A DNA stretch of 64,000 nucleotides from Thalassia testudinum (taxonomy: Eukaryota > Streptophyta > Magnoliopsida > Alismatales > Hydrocharitaceae), in assembly GCA_037157565.1 (NCBI GenBank), contig JAZHRO010000054.1:18769501-18833500 (forward strand). The letters are read 5' to 3'. Numbering within the stretch: the first letter of the stretch is position 1; each line of letters begins with the position of its first letter. The position numbers and the translations under genes were made by a program. The notes below the pieces were generated by a model. The model worked only from the letters and a program-made list of their open reading frames with translations. It ran no database searches and was not told where the DNA came from. Shown piece by piece: positions 22,317 through 33,989 of the stretch.

Positions 22317-23643
22317 GGTTCGTACATAGACTTTCTCATTGACACATCAGATTCAATAAATGCATAATAGGAAACTCACGATTTCACAATCACATCCATC
22401 AATTATTCAATACATAGCATGTGTTTCTGTTCATGTCAGGGTTCATTACAGGTAGCTCATGATTTACTACTTTCAAAAACAACAATTTAATCATTCATTA
22501 AATGTACATTTATTTCTTTCAACTCTAGGGTTCTTTCCACATCCTAAGGTTCAATCGTATATTTCTAAAGTAGCATACAATTATCTCTTTCATCTCTAGA
22601 GTTCATTTTACAACCTAGGGTTCGACTAATTCTAAAGCATGCAATTTAATTATTAAATCCGGGATTAATGAGAGGACCACTTTATCGGGATAATCAGGAG
22701 ATATGGGAGCATAGTCGATGGAGCTTGCAACCTCCGCAGGTCCTATGCATATCACGAATGAACGACCTATTACATTGACCCATATGTTAAAATGAGCTCA
22801 AACTGTATAGACATTATACCATTACGTAGGAAAACTTGAACGGAAATCAATGATATCTCGTTTGCGAAAAATCGACTTCGTTTGGGCCCTGAACGAGCCC
22901 AAAAACACAATCCTGATCAAAATTAGACATCTTAAACGAACTCAGGGACTCACCTGGCTCGGGGCGCCTCTTTCGGACGTCTGAAACTCTATGCAGACAT
23001 CTGAGGGTGCCTTTAGAAGTCTGAAATCGCCTCGGTCCTCGCACTGGTGCACTTCCCCAACCTCTGACATGCATACGCACGATCAGAACTCGACAGGGAA
23101 AAATAATCGAAAATTATGTGCTATCAGACGTCTGGGATTACCTTCAAACATCCGACCAGACGTCTGGCGATCCCTCCAGACGTCTAATTCTGCGGAAAAA
23201 TGATTCCGCAGAACCGTTTGCGAGCTCCTCCTCGCCGTAGAACTGCAGCAACTGCAGCACCTCCTTGTTTCTCCTCACAGTGTCTCGCCCTCCAGCCTCC
23301 TCTTCCTGAGCCCTGCTGCTCCCTGTTCTCCCTCTCCTTCTCCTCTCGGTTGAGGTGGTGACATGCAAATGGAGGAGGAGGGGTGGGGAGGGGGGGGGGG
23401 GGGGTTTATGGGTGTGGGAGACATGGGGAGAGGATGGTGTCGAGTAAGGTGGAGTATGGGGGGTATGGTGGAGGTGTATACGGTATGGGGGGTATGGTTG
23501 TGGGGAAATTGCGGGGATGCCCCTACAATTTTCCTCTCCCCCTCACAAATCCCAAAACAAAAACCTAAGGGATTTAAAACTGCACAAAAACCCCTATGAA
23601 TTCTGAAAATGCCAAACAACCCTAGGAAAGTGTCATTTCACTC

Positions 23644-24132
23644 TTGTGCTGTTGCAAGGTAGAGATCAAGCCCTGGCTCTTCTCGAAGAGGAAGGGCTCC
23701 AAGACCCTCGACCTCGGGGATGGCAAGCTAGACATCCTCTGGGACCTCTCCTCCACCCAGTTCGACCCTAGGCCCAAGCCCCTTGAATCCTTCTTCATCG
23801 TCCTCGCCTTCGACCTCGAGCTGGTCCTCCTCGAGGACCTCGTCAAGGAGGCCTACCGCAAGGCTAACGCCAACTCCAACAACAATGGCAACCCTTGCTG
23901 GTCCTTTTTGCCAAGAGGGAGCACACCTTTGGGAAGAGGGCCTACTCCACCAGGGCACAGTTTTGCGACAACGTGCAGTTCCACAACATATCAAGTGCAA
24001 GACGGCGGCGCAGGTAGGGCTCAAGGACCCTTCCCTGGAGATCTGCATTGATAGGAAGAGGGTCATGCAGGTGAAGTGCCTTGCCTAGAAGTTCCGGGGC
24101 AACCAGACCACCCTGGTGGATGGCCTCCCACC
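23644..24132 (+). pseudogene. DUF868 family gene fragment
   Basis: The frame from 23644 reads CCCKVEIKPWLFSKRKGSKTL and then DILWDLSSTQF and KEAYRKA, features I associate with the plant DUF868 family of unknown function. Near 23900 the frame shifts; further family-like words (FGKRAYSTRAQFCDN, ICIDRKRVMQVKCLA, KFRGNQTTLVDGLP) appear in other frames to about 24132. There is a stop at about 24088. The family protein is usually around 300 residues, so this is an internal portion with no proper start or end. It lies directly beside the target duplication of the old solo LTR and inside the outer inverted repeats, so it was probably captured before that LTR arrived. Confidence 0.75.
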
Positions 24133-24440
24133 AGGAGATTGAGGAAGATGGAGGGTCACCTATGAGGAGATGGAGGGAGGTGAGGGCGACAAGGAGATTG
24201 AGGGAGGTGGGGGAGGCAGTAGCCATGTCGTGGTGGTCGACGGAGGAGGAGGAGGTGAGTAGTGGAAGTGGAAGAGGAGATTGGGGGAGGGAGGGTGCAA
24301 ATTTCAAAAAGGAAAGAAAATAAAGGAGATTTAATATAAAATCATACTTATTATTTAATCTAAAGAGTATTGAAATGTGCTAATAATATTTTATGAGAGT
24401 ATATAAGTAATTATAAATTGAGTAAAGATATATACATATT
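24100..24440 (-). repeat. Right inverted repeat of the DUF868-carrying element
   Basis: Its reverse complement matches 3430-3700. The last DUF868-like words end where the GA-rich inner part of the repeat begins. Limits are approximate; weaker similarity continues outward to about 24480. Confidence 0.6.
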
Positions 24441-24620
24441 TACATATATTAACATAGGCATATATATGAAAATTTTAAAATTACTTTACCACAGTAATTA
24501 TACTAGAATTGTGACACTTTTAGTAAATACTAAAATTTAGAATTTAATTTTAAAGAATATATAGATCATGAGAGTGTGAATGTAGTTTGAGAAATTACAT
24601 GTACTTTTTTTTGTTATAAA

Positions 24621-25009
24621 AAATAATTTTAATTTTTAAAAAAGCAGTCAAATCAGATCACTGTTTTAGTACGTCTGATTCGATGTTAATTAATTCACAT
24701 TAATTCTAATTTTTATTATCCAAACCAATCTCTCTGGATTTTCAATTGAATTGATCGGCTCAATCTGATTTGTAAAACGTCAGGGACAGGTGCCAACCTC
24801 TATGATGCATTTTGTTTTTATATAAAATAATTTGAACTTTTAAAAAAGCAGTCAAATCAGATCACTGTTTTAGTACGTCTGATTTGATGTTAATTAATTC
24901 ACATTAATTTTAATTTTTATTATCCAAACCATTCGATCTGGATTTCCAATTGAATTGGCCGGTTCGATCTGATTTGTAAAACGTTAGTGACAAGTGCCAA
25001 CCTCTATAA
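24621..25009 (+). repeat. 204-bp tandem direct repeat (two copies)
   Basis: Copy 1 starts at 24621 and copy 2 at 24825, both with AAATAATTT followed by AAAAAAGCAGTCAAATCAG. They are about 90 percent alike by eye. Copy 2 ends in CCTCTATAAATATCGGCATG, a good TATA-box context, where copy 1 has CCTCTATGATGCATTTTG. No coding frame follows. Confidence 0.88.
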
Positions 25010-25640
25010 ATATCGGCATGCCATTCGCATCTCTCTACACGATATAAACCATTAGATTCCACTCCCACCCCCACCCCTCATCGCCCACTCACATTAATTG
25101 TTAGTACGATATTTGACATACAACCAAAAAGTAAAATAAAAATCAGTAGATTAGAACTCCAATAAACCATCTCCGCATGCTATTTTTCTCAGGTTACTGA
25201 TAAGTGGGACTGATTAACAACCGTCGCTATACGTTACCACACGCTTCTATCTTGTATCTTTTTGCCTTTATTAATCCCAAAATGACCTCCCCAACGACAG
25301 AAAAAAAAAAAGAAAAAAAAGAAAAAAAGCACGCATGCATTAATTGACCGATTAACCAACAGTGGATGATGTTGGTTCTAGTTCAAATGTAACATAGAAT
25401 GGATGTTGATACATGCAAGTAAGCGTGTGATTTATGTATATGGTGTGGGGGGGTCGAGGAGAAATGCAAGACTAATCGAAGCAAGTCAGATTGGGGCCTA
25501 AAACTAGTGAATGGGTCAGGTCGAACGGGTCCAGAAAGATGCTCAAATCCAAGGCTGGAGGGCCACTGCACAATTATTCGAGGATAGGTTGGAGTACTCC
25601 AACCAATTTTTTAAGGTTTAGTTTAAGGAGTGAGATAACT
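25010..25640. other. Non-coding, no gene recognised
   Basis: A possible transcription start region at 25000-25080 is followed by AT-rich DNA and a poly-A/AAAG run near 25303-25328. No open frame of note. Confidence 0.5.
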
Positions 25641-25995
25641 CTTATTTTTTAAGGTTATTTCATATTTATGGTATGGGATAACATAATTTTTATTTGGCTA
25701 ACTAACTCATATTGTCACAACCTATGTTAGATTAGGAGTTTGGGGTAACTTGTAAATTAATTTTTATATCAACTTAACTATCATCTCAAGGGTAAGCATA
25801 CATTTTCTAACCTTATCCACTATTTTAACCTTCATATTCAAGTATATATATTTTTTTCTTACATCACAAGTTAATCCTTATTTCTAATCCCTATTCACCA
25901 AATACAAATAGAGTTGAACCTCCATTTTCAAATAAATATAAACAAAAATTATCCCTTATTGTAAATAAGTTAATCAAGATTAGTTGATCCTTATC
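25640..25995 (+). repeat. Dispersed AT-rich repeat, copy A
   Basis: Similar in the same orientation to about 58420-58855. Both contain TCATATTTAT...GGATAA, then a series of short words such as ATCATCTCAA, AACCTCCAT and AAATAAATA(T/C)AAA in the same order. The family is not identified; a MITE or old transposon remnant is likely. Confidence 0.55.
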
Positions 25996-26193
25996 ATAAA
26001 ATATTCCCCGAAGGTTGTTACTTTAATTCCCCTGTAAGGTAATTAAGTATAGGTTCCTTTTTTCAAATACAAGTCCTTCCGAGGACTAAGCACAAGCTTA
26101 AACTTAATTTTTATTTTTGATATTTCATTAAACCCTTAATTAAGGTACAATTAGCAACAAAGCCTCGCATGATGCATTAGGTGAAGTATACTA

Positions 26194-26545
26194 GCGAAGG
26201 CATCCTCCTACACTAAAGAAAATATGCAAAGGATTTTCTCCAAATACATGGCACGTGTCATTGTAAGCTCATGTCTGATTCTAATAAAGGCAAATGTCAA
26301 ATTATGCCTAAGGGAAGGCAAAGAACTAAAAGATCCAAAAATATATAGTCAACTTGTAGGTAGTCTAATCTACCTAACCATGACCAGATCGGCCATAGCT
26401 TTTGCAGTTGGCGTAGTTCGTAGATTTACGTAAGATTCAGCTAAAACATATTTAGATGCTGTTCGACGTATGGTAAGGCACACCAAAAGAATCATAGATC
26501 TTACAGTTGGTGTAGCTATCAGGTTAGAGAGAACAAACAAATAAC
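26194..26545 (+). pseudogene. Ty1/Copia reverse transcriptase/RNase H relic
   Basis: The translated words KDPKIYSQLVGSLIYLTMTRSAIAFAVGVV and, after a stop at 26431, LDAVRRMVRHTKRIIDLTVG match the junction between reverse transcriptase and RNase H in Copia polyproteins. Only about 110 codons survive with at least one stop. No LTRs are visible nearby. Confidence 0.75.
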
Positions 26546-27035
26546 ACTGAATTGATCGAGTCATCACAAGATCACAGTTCTCTTATTCAAAAATTTACTT
26601 TGTACATTTGCCCATTCTCCAAGTCACCGTTTGTTTATTGGGATAAGTCAGTAATCCTACGTTTGGATGGACCTAATCCCAAGATTAAGTAACTCTGGGA
26701 TTGTTTGGCTTTTTCCGCGTTTCATTAATCTTACGATCTCCTCTGCGATTGGAATTTTGTGGGTATCTTCTCCCACTTCTCCTCTCACAAGCTTATGACT
26801 TCTCCCACATTTTTAAGAATTATCACGTGGGATGACCCAACTTATCTCTTGAAAGAAGTTCCCTACATCCAAACAAAAAAGTGTCTTACTCCTACTATTT
26901 TGACTTTTTCCATCATCGAACAAAACTTATTTTACTTTTCCTATTCCACTTACCAAACTATACCTACTTCTATGCTCGCCTTCATTCCATTCTCTCGACA
27001 AATTGCTTCACACTTTCTTACCTTTGTCGTCGTTG
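26546..27035. other. Non-coding, MITE-like words
   Basis: Contains words such as CGTTTGGATGG and GTTTGGCTTTT, common at ends of plant MITEs, but no clear pair of inverted ends. The frame at 26759 has no recognised domain. Confidence 0.35.
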
Positions 27036-27040
27036 GCAGT

Positions 27041-27594
27041 GTTTGGCTTGGGAAATAAGTTTATTGAATAAATAAAGAAATTAAGAAAGAGAGGAACACG
27101 ACAGAGGAATAAATAAATTTTAATATTTGAATTAATAGGTAATTTAAATCTTATTTTTAGGATTATAAAAGAAAATCGAATCCACTTAATCCAATAAAAA
27201 TCTGACGATGTTAACCAGATTTGAATTGGATCTGAACTTGATTATATTAAATAGATTTAAATTTATTTAATTTGTTTGTTAAATGGATTAAGTTTAGATT
27301 TACTCCCACAAATCCACTTAACCTGATTAATGAAAAAGTTCTCACGTTTAACTCATTAATCTTTGTATTTATCTATTTAATTCGTTATTAAATGAATTAA
27401 ACATGTCAAATTTAGATTAACATATATAGACTCATTTAATAAATATATTAAACTTGACCTGGACTCGTTTAATAACCTTGCTTATTTCATAAAAAAAGAT
27501 GAAATAAATTTACGTCGGTTTACTTACCCCAAGTTTGACGTGTGTCGACATAAACTTGCCTGAACGGAGGTTAAGTAGACTTAAGCCACCAAAC
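27041..27594. mobile_element. Possible MITE-like element
   Basis: The segment begins GTTTGGCTTGGGAAATAAG and ends TTAAGCCACCAAAC, so the ends are imperfect inverted repeats. The interior is AT-rich and non-coding. A target duplication was not found. Confidence 0.3.
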
Positions 27595-29569
27595 GAAAAG
27601 TGCCTTTGTGTCATCTCTGAGAATATTCAATAAAACATATGTACGAGAATAAATTAACCAGAAAAACTACTGTGCTACCGCAAAAACAACAAGCGTTACG
27701 CAACTTGATCGCAAAAAGAGGCATCATGTGAAACTGCTATTATTTTTAAGTAAGAATCGAAGTTATATCTTTACTCTGTTTTCTATTTTGGGATAAAATC
27801 AAGACAAAGTGATGCAACCCAAAACGGACGATAGAAGGAGAAAATCCGACACACTTGGGTAGGGGAAATTGATATACCTTAGATAAGGGGAACATAACCA
27901 AAACAAGTCACCAAACTAAAAATCACAAAAATAACAGGGAAAAATATAAGAAAAGAGAAAAGAAAATATCATGATTATAATTAAATCTAAGTTAGCTAAT
28001 TTTCATATCTTAAAATGTATTATTAGAGTATACATTGGATATAGAATAAATATTAGTATTAATATTTAATACTAGTTGTCATGTGTACATACATAAGTAT
28101 CTTTAGAATTAATATGAGGTGTATTTTTCAAAGATGCTATAGTTTCTTAATTAATTACTTTTGATTTCTTTTTGTAGGACCTAAATCATCACTCAATATA
28201 TTTTAACAAGAAAATCGTTTGAAGAGGTGAACACAGGTACAAAATGGCCTTTGCAAGGATGGTCACTTTATGAGGGTACTCGATCATCCTTCTTCCTCTT
28301 CTTTGTCTGCGACAACTTCTCCAAATTAAGGCCATGTTAATTGATGATTAATGATAATAAATGGATCCATTTAGAGTCACATTTTTAGAAGTATTCAAAT
28401 GAATCTTCTAGTTTTGGAGGAGGCCATCCCCTCCCTCTTCTCCTCCACAACCACCCTCTTCCTCCTCTCCTCCCATGCATCACCACCATTGCGTATGTAT
28501 CGCACTCTACCATGTACACATCATGCTCCATCGTGTGCACACCACATTGAAACCGTCGCCGTCAACGCCACGTCGAAGAAGAGGAGCACCGTGTCACATG
28601 GTGGTGACAGCACCGGGCGATATCATCAACTACATAGGTCATTTCTTGATTCTTGCTATTTCTTTTTCATGTTTCTCATGATGTATAAACTTGATTTGTG
28701 TGATTAAATAAAAAGTCATGTTGATGTGATGCCTTCCTTGTAAATCGACATCTATATCTATATGCGGGTTCTATCAAAAAAATGTTTTGATTTACTTTTG
28801 ACGCTACTGTGGCAATTATTTACATTTTTATATAGCGAAAATGAAGCAATCATGTCACAAAACTCAATTCCATGCAGCAATTAGATCTTCGACAACTGCA
28901 TCATGCTCCTAGAATATGATTGTTCCACCAGTAGCAACTCCTGGCGATCAACAAGATCGATGCAAATGAGAAGTTGGGCAACTTCTTGGTCGTGTGTATG
29001 ACGTCTCGCATGGTCCCCGGAGTGAAACGAGTTGATGAAGCAACCTAGAGCAAACACTTCAGAAACATTAGCAAAGAAGAGAACAAACTATGAAAATAAC
29101 ACAAACACAAAAGTGGCTGAGACACCAAAGTTGAAGGTGAGATGGTTGTGGGAGCATCACACCTTGGAGACACCAACAGGCGAAAATGACGAGGAGCACT
29201 TGAGTCAGGAACCACAAGGGAGAGTCATCTCTTGGGCACCACCAACGACACAACTATCCGATCAAAGATGTGACAACCATTGCAGTTGCGATTGAAAGAA
29301 GTATCACCGCAACAACACCACCCAAGTGAGAAGAAAAGAGTTGGCTAAAGGGGTGCTAAGGGGAGGACAATAGAGAGGATTAACGAGCAAAGGGGAAGGG
29401 GGGTCCCAACTGATGAAATGGCTGACTAGGACTCCACCCAACGACAGCAGAAATCTAGGGCTAGAAGGAACTAAGGGGAAAGGGCAACGTGAAACTATAT
29501 TCAAGTTGTATTTTCACTTACTTTTGTGTATTAGCATATGTGTTGTTGGCTTCTCCATTATTGATGACC
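27595..29569. other. Intergenic, no gene recognised
   Basis: Two open frames (28399-28707 and 29032-29295, plus strand) have no domain I recognise and no supporting signals. The first is rich in His and Ser and may reflect CT-rich repeat DNA. Confidence 0.45.
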
Positions 29570-29574
29570 ATTAT

Positions 29575-32301
29575 TGTTAAGACCCGTGCCATCAAAGCTC
29601 TTTAAGATGTCTGGGACTTGGGTCAGACGTCTGAACACTTTCCTAGACGTCTGGAAATTAATTTTTTGCGTGCGTATGTCTTCGAGTCTGCTCGTGTCAC
29701 GTGCGCAGATTGTGCGCAGCCGAAATCTCTTTCCCCTCGCCGACCTGCAGAACCTTTCCCCCCCGGTGCCTACATATACCCCTCCTCTCCCTCACGCCAC
29801 CCCACTCCCATCCACCTTCTCCAGCAAGAGCGAGAGCAGCAGCTGCAGCCAAGTGCAGCGGCGGAGAGGAGAGGAGCAACGAGAGGGAAGAGAGGAGAGC
29901 ACGCGAGCCGTGAGAGAGAGCTCGCTGGAGCAGCTCAAGGTCGGTCGGGCGTGCGCGAGGCGGAGTGTGTGTCGGGGAGGTCCTCCTTGACGCTGCTGCA
30001 ACTAGAGCAGTGGACGAGCGAGCACGGCGCGGCCGCGCGCAGAAGGAAGAAGACGAAGGAGCTTCTGATTCTGGGATTTTTCCCAGAATCAGACGTCTGG
30101 ACTTATATCCAGACGACGTCTGGAGGAAGCTCCAGACGACTGAGAGGTGTGTACTGCACCCTTTACTTCCCTTTGCGGATACGGCAATGCAGGCCGTTCC
30201 GCCGAGGCTTTGTTGCGTGCCGTGTTAAGTAGATTTTGCGTGCGCGTGCAGGATTCTCTTCAGGAAGGCGCAGGACACGCCCTCCCACGCGGTTCAGACG
30301 TCTGGGCAAGGCACCAAACGGCGGATAACGTCTCCAGATGTCCGGAGAGGTGATCGGACGTCTGGAACTAGGTCCAGACGGTTCAGCAGGAGCCCTGGAC
30401 GTCTGAGGAGCAGCGCAAAGTGAGGTATGGATATGGACCCCTTTTAAGATGTCTGGAAGATGTTCCAGACGTCTGATTTGAGTCAGAATTGTCATTTTTG
30501 ACCCGTTTAGGGTCCGTTTGAGGTCTGATTTCCATGTTTAAGATTCCGTTCTTCTTCGTATAAGTTCCTCTACTTGTTGAAATGCTTTTCATCATGTTCT
30601 GAGTGGCTTCTTGTGGTTGATCCTTGTGTTAGAACCTCATTCTGTTGCGGATTTGGGGGTTGCGGAGGCACGTGGACCTGCCGATCAAGCCCCCATTACT
30701 CCCGATTATGCGGGTAGAGTGGCTTCCCTTAGTTAATTACAAACATAAATGCATATCTGGAATAAATGATAGATCGTAGGGTATGGCATGAATCCTAGGA
30801 CCAGAAACACTAGATTAAATGATAGATCCTAGGGTATGGCATGAATCCTAGGACTAGAAACACTGGAACAATTGTATTGAATGCCTGAATTGCAGTCTTG
30901 GATGAGTAGATAGAATAATAATAATTGTCTGTAATTGGATAACAGTTGCCTGTGAAATGTAGTGTACTGTTGTTAGTAATTGCTATATGTAATTCCTGTT
31001 GTTTGAAATTAAATACGAGATGCTTGTATATAAATTGGAAAAGAAAGATTGAATGTTGGAAACACGTGCTATATACGAATAAATCTGAAAGGATGAAACC
31101 TAGTATTGCTTGGCCTGAGAAACATGAGCATGAACCTTACGGGGAATTAGGAATAGAGCTCCTGGAAATAAATAGAATGGAACTGGAAAAGTGAATGGGA
31201 AAGTGTGTTGTCTCTTGGATACGTGGTATCAAGGGGAGCACATATTACCTCTTAGTGTAGAGGGCAGCTTGCCGCCCCCGGGACGAGATCAGGGGGAGTT
31301 TGGCCACTTTGCACCGACTTTCTGGCCCTCGCGTACACAGTACCGGGGAGAGCTGCTAGTGTAGGGAGAGAGCTAGCCACCCCACGAGGTTGGGGTTCAG
31401 CTAGCCATCCTACACCGACTTATTAGGTCCACTGGGCATACCAGGGTAATCAGGCGAGGGTGCGCGAACTGTAGAGGGATGAGACCCATGTTTGGTACGT
31501 AGGGGCTAGACTCCTGTTACTGAGAGTGCTCTGCCATATACTGGTTCCGTGCTGTGCTTTGGGTGCACCCGTTAACGGAAACGACTGACCGCTTGCCAGT
31601 GCGTTTATCGCACGTGCCGTAGTCACCGTTACGTTTGTCAGCGACCTTGGGGTGGTTGACTAAGTGTAGGACCACCACGGGGGACTCTCCCAGCCAGGAG
31701 AGCACCACGTGCTACTTCTACTCTTCGGAAAAGACTGCAATCAAGATCGATCCCACGAGGAACATTCGAGATCAAGAAAAAGACCTGTTAAATAAACCAA
31801 GTGATAAAAGAAAGAATAATTAGTTAAATAAAGAAAGAAATTGAAACAACAGCTACCTGTCCACCTTTTCTATTTTAGATAACTGGTTGCCACTCTACTC
31901 AGCGTTCGCTGATTTCATATAATCATAACATTTTTCAGGTCCAGGTGTTCAGCAGCCAGAGCCTACGGCTGCGGAGGGTACTGGGCCCAGTAGAGCCCAG
32001 TAGTTGTACTTTTCTTTGTTGTACCCATTCTGTTGTAGTGAGTATTTTTGTTACTTCTGTACTCTTTTATTGTAACTTTATATTCCTGTACCTGTTTTAA
32101 ATTCTCTACTGTTGTGGTGGTGTGTACTGTAGTAGTTACTTCTTTACTGCTGTACTTTTGTTACTGTTAGTTACTTGTATGGTGAATGTGGTTTATTTTT
32201 ACTGCTTTTTTATTACTTTCTCGTTGGATGACTGGGTCTTGGGATCAGTCGAGTCGGTCCGATCTCGTGTCCTGTGGGGATTCGGAAATCGGGTCGTAAC
32301 A
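29575..32301 (+). mobile_element. Tekay-type solo LTR
   Basis: A 2727-bp sequence starting TGTTAAGACCC and ending GGGTCGTAACA, flanked by the 5-bp duplication ATTAT (29570-29574 and 32302-32306). It aligns along its whole length with the LTRs at 10600 and 18192, including the AGACGTCT sites (for example 29620-29660, 30090-30150, 30293-30480). There is no primer site or coding interior next to it, so it is a solo LTR. Frames within it are shadows. Confidence 0.93.
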
Positions 32302-32306
32302 ATTAT

Positions 32307-32985
32307 GATACTACCTATTAATATTTTTTTAACATTTGCATATAAGTTTCTTTATAATTATTCATAATTACATCCACACTTTCATAAATTTGATATTTAC
32401 ATTTATACGCCAACAAACTAGCTAACCTTGTAACTAAGCATTAATTTGGAATTAGATTTAATGGATTATTGCCCTAATGTCTATTAACTTTAAAAGCAAA
32501 TTATGAAAATGACACCTATACCATTGTCCCTTTGTTTTAAAAAAAAATTCCCTATTCTTTCTTCTTCCTTCTCTCTTCCCTTGATTCCATGACTTCCATC
32601 CTACTTCATTGTCTCCAACGTGTACATAGATGCGAGGGGATGTATACAAAGCTACTAAGGAGGATGGGAAGCATTAGCAAACCTTGCTGTAGAAGCATCA
32701 ACCAATCGAAACCTTTACCTCAAGGGTAACGACCCAAGCCTAAACTCTAGTTTAATGAAGAAAAATTGACTTTAACAACTTGTTGGGTACGAGCCCCATA
32801 AATCCAAAATGCTTAATTCCAAGTTGATAAATAGTAATTCTCAATCCTTATAAAATCTATGACAATAGGTACATGCATTAGGGTTCTTCATTGTTGATGT
32901 CAACTGTGAGGTGCCAAGCTTCTTTGAAAATTGGGATGATTTTAATCTTCCATTCATATCATTTCTATCCTAGTGATTATTTTGA
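32307..32985. other. AT-rich spacer, nothing recognised
   Basis: No supported gene. A small T-rich run lies near 32530 and short repeats occur, nothing more. Confidence 0.5.
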
Positions 32986-33650
32986 TCATTCCTTTCTTTT
33001 GTCTTTTTTATCTTTGTGATTACTTTGAGACTTTTCCTTCTTTCTTTGCAAAAAGCCCCTTTCCATTGTAGTGGTAGCAACTACAACTTGCTCCATAGAT
33101 GTTGGATTGCATCCAACCACCTTTGTACGCAGCCAAGGATGGAGACCATCAACAAATCTATGAGTCTTCATCCTATCATTTGGGCAAAGATGTGGAGCAT
33201 ATCTCATGAGGTGATAAAACTTGTTACTATATTCTGCTATTGACATTTGTCCTTGCTTAAGTTCAATGAATTCCTGCTCCTTAATAATTTGCAAATGGAT
33301 GCGGTGGTACTCTTGTTTGAAGAGCTTAACAAACTCATCCCACCAGACAATCTTTCCCTTCTCAAACTTCTGAATCTTAGTGTTGACCCACCAATCTTAA
33401 GCAGGGTCCTTCAACTAGCACACTACAAAGATGACTTTGCTTTCCTAAGGGCATTTAATCGTAGCAAAAAATTTCTCCATCTCTTCAACCTCTGTTCCTT
33501 GTTTGCCTTTTCCTTTTTGCCAACTTCTTTTCGCAATGTCTTACATCTTTGTCCCCGATGTCTTGATTTTCGGCTTGTCTCTTCATTAGATTTGAGAGTT
33601 CCTCAATAGTTTTCATCATACTGGCTCTCTAGGCTTCGCATTCTTGAGAC
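32986..33650 (-). pseudogene. Gypsy gag relic
   Basis: On the minus strand, from about 33650 down, pieces such as WWVNTKIQKFEKGKIVWWDEF lead into IIKEQEFIELKQGQMSIAEYSNKFYHLMRYAP and FVDGLHPWLRTKV. This is the retrotransposon Gag family pattern. Stops interrupt the upstream half and the frame ends at 32986 without zinc knuckle or pol. The primer site just upstream confirms orientation. Confidence 0.8.
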
Positions 33651-33800
33651 GTGCGGGACCTCTTTCTTTTGGCAGTCACGTGCAACATCTGCCAAAATAA
33701 GGACATTCAATCAATTTAGATATTCAGTAATCCTACCATAACTATCATAAATCATAAGCTTCTCATTTTATTAGATTATGATTTTTTATTTCTTTCTTTT

Positions 33801-33813
33801 GACTCTGATACCA
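33801..33813 (-). other. Primer binding site of the Gypsy relic
   Basis: The minus strand reads TGGTATCAGAGTC directly after an LTR end GACTTGACAACA. One mismatch against the tRNA-Met pattern in the first 12 bases. Confidence 0.7.
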
Positions 33814-33989
33814 TGTTGTCAAGTCCCAGGCCTTGTAAAGGATGTTCAATTTATACAAACATTCATATCATTTTTTTCTTTTTTAAAGCCCCAAGAATAA
33901 GACAATTTAATCATGGATGTCATTCATTCATCATAAAAGAAATAAGTATTAAAACATTATCAAAAGAGAAAGAAATAAAGATAGTCTCA
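33814..33989 (-). repeat. Truncated LTR of the Gypsy relic
   Basis: The LTR end lies at 33814 on the minus strand, next to the primer site. The sequence stops being recognisable where the TRIM-like repeat begins at about 33990. Confidence 0.55.

Larger units (their letters stand above)
3808..23640 (-). mobile_element. Old Tekay-type solo LTR, split by two later elements
   Basis: Three segments (3808-4306, 9830-10599 and 22322-23640) together make about 2.59 kb. On the minus strand they align with the complete Tekay-type LTRs in this window, including the cassette with GGGGTTAGG, the AGACGTCT sites and a related 3' end. On the plus strand the LTR starts TGTCGTGACCC and ends GTCATTTCA. It is flanked by the 5-bp duplication CTCTT at 3803-3807 and 23641-23645. 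No internal coding sequence remains, so it is a solo LTR left by recombination. It was later interrupted by the Copia element (4307-9824) and the Gypsy element (10600-22316). Confidence 0.85.
3345..24480. mobile_element. TIR element carrying a DUF868 fragment (Pack-MULE-like), disrupted by nested insertions
   Basis: Sequence at about 3441-3700 matches the reverse complement of about 24100-24430, including the AT-rich outer part and a CT-rich inner part. This forms a long imperfect terminal inverted repeat. Between the repeats, once the nested LTR sequence (3808-23645) is removed, roughly 1.3 kb remains, holding a degraded DUF868 gene fragment. Long inverted repeats around a host gene fragment, with no visible transposase, fit a Pack-MULE; this is an inference. 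The outer ends are approximate and I could not define a target duplication. Confidence 0.55.
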
